Shown here piece after piece: positions 14,291-14,887 of a stretch of DNA of 14,887 nt. This DNA comes from Persephonella sp. GTDB lineage: Bacteria; Aquificota; Aquificia; Aquificales; Hydrogenothermaceae. Under the pieces are notes generated by a model that saw only the letters and a program-made list of their open reading frames with translations, made no database searches and had not been told where the DNA came from. The stretch covers positions 1 through 14,887 of the forward strand of contig JALWKR010000174.1 of assembly GCA_027081375.1 (NCBI GenBank), given 5' to 3'. Numbering within the stretch: position 1 is the first letter of the stretch; every line of letters starts with the position of its first letter. The position numbers and the translations under genes were made by a program.

Positions 14291-14887
14291 TTAAGGTATA
14301 AGTTTCCAGCCTGGCTTAGCTTGAAGTTTATAAAGGAATGCATAGTGTAGCATTGCTTTAAACCATGAACCTGCAAGTCCTATTTCAGCTACGCATAGGT
14401 CTAAATCTCTTCCGTACTCAGGATATTTAGCATAGTTTCTAGCTACAGGATAAATTGCTATAGTAGCTGCTTCTCCAGTTACCCAGTGGTTTTTCATTGA
14501 AGCAACACAAAGCCCTGGTGTTTCAGCCATTGAAGCAGTATGAGAAGGTTCTCTTCCTTCTATCATATCTACAATGTTTAAGATAGCAGCTCTTCCTGAA
14601 AGCTCAGCAGTATAACCAGTTCTTGGAGGAGTTGGTCCTATTGGTGTACCGTCAGGAGCTTTTCCTGGCTCAGATAAAGGTCCTGGAGGTGCAAAAGCAA
14701 TACCTGCTGCAAATACATTTTTATAAATAGGATTTTGGTATTTTTTAGGCCAGTCTGGACCATCTAACTCTTCATAAGGTTTTCCATAGTTTGCATCAAC
14801 TTTTACAAAACCTGCAGGGTTACACATTTTTTCTGTTATATCATTTCCATCTTTATCAATCCATTTAATTGGCTGAGCTTTGAAAGG
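14291..14887 (-). CDS. Sulfide:quinone oxidoreductase-family flavoprotein, C-terminal part
   Basis: The C-terminal 198 residues of a FAD-dependent pyridine-nucleotide-disulfide-type oxidoreductase are present; the N-terminus lies beyond the right edge. The segment NVFAAGIAFAPPGP (57-70 of the visible part) matches the SQR form of the second FAD motif, where Gly-Asp of typical reductases is replaced by Gly-Ile. Next come RTGYTAELSGRAAILNIV (89-106) and LCVASMKNHW (126-135). C127 may correspond to the redox-active Cys conserved in SQR and flavocytochrome c sulfide dehydrogenase. The end, LAGSWFKAMLHYAFLYKLQ followed by PGWKLIP, resembles the amphipathic membrane-binding tail of SQRs. The likely reaction is sulfide oxidation with electron transfer to quinone at the membrane. 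The exact SQR subtype cannot be assigned without the missing N-terminal cysteines. Confidence 0.72.
   Translation of the reverse strand, partial: PFKAQPIKWIDKDGNDITEKMCNPAGFVKVDANYGKPYEELDGPDWPKKYQNPIYKNVFAAGIAFAPPGPLSEPGKAPDGTPIGPTPPRTGYTAELSGRAAILNIVDMIEGREPSHTASMAETPGLCVASMKNHWVTGEAATIAIYPVARNYAKYPEYGRDLDLCVAEIGLAGSWFKAMLHYAFLYKLQAKPGWKLIP

Noticed and set aside
1..14887. CRISPR array, tRNA, rRNA or insertion sequence
   Set aside because: No regularly spaced repeats, cloverleaf-like sequences with CCA ends, rRNA-like conserved blocks, or transposase flanked by terminal repeats were seen by eye. The Rpn-type nuclease lacks visible terminal repeats in the part present.

Overview
The window is AT-rich and gene-dense, and reads as a chromosomal segment of a thermophilic, sulfur-metabolising, flagellated Gram-negative bacterium. 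I infer the Aquificota, most likely the family Hydrogenothermaceae (a Sulfurihydrogenibium-like organism). The inference rests on low GC, short intergenic gaps, a HerA-type ATPase and an archaeal-type kinase-like protein, a sulfide:quinone oxidoreductase-family flavoprotein beside flagellar genes, and a tripartite efflux operon that implies an outer membrane. No rRNA, tRNA, CRISPR array, insertion sequence or phage gene was seen.

Layout from left to right. (1) Bases 1-617, minus strand: an Rpn/PD-(D/E)XK-type nuclease, cut by the left edge, with a perfect hairpin just before its ribosome binding site. (2) Bases 765-1259, plus: nuoE, a [2Fe-2S] subunit standing apart from nuoF. (3) Bases 1457-6991, plus: a complete RND efflux operon in the order outer-membrane channel, periplasmic adaptor, inner-membrane pump. 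The genes overlap by 8 and 1 bases, a 22-base perfect palindrome precedes the first gene, and a hairpin follows the last. (4) Bases 7073-10675, plus: a tightly spaced run of a LOG-family nucleotide hydrolase, a small atypical protein-kinase-like protein, a HerA-like ATPase, a YqaA/DedA-type membrane protein and a tiny four-cysteine protein. (5) Bases 10672-14007, minus: flagellar genes in transcription order fliG, fliM, fliN and a flgF-like rod gene, driven by a near-consensus sigma-70-type promoter whose -35 box lies inside a perfect dyad. (6) Bases 14129-14887, minus: the C-terminal part of an SQR-family flavoprotein followed by a 45-codon gene with a strong ribosome binding site.

How the genes work together. 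fliG, fliM and fliN encode the rotor/C-ring of the flagellar switch, and the flgF-like protein belongs to the rod. The three efflux genes should form one envelope-spanning, proton-driven pump. NuoE and the SQR-family protein feed the quinone pool from different donors. The LOG, kinase-like, HerA, YqaA and zinc-protein genes probably form one transcript, but they share no obvious pathway. The least understood items are the kinase-like protein without the canonical catalytic Asp, the 45-residue basic protein after the SQR-family gene, the dyad over the fliG promoter, and an intrinsic terminator pointing away from any visible plus-strand gene.
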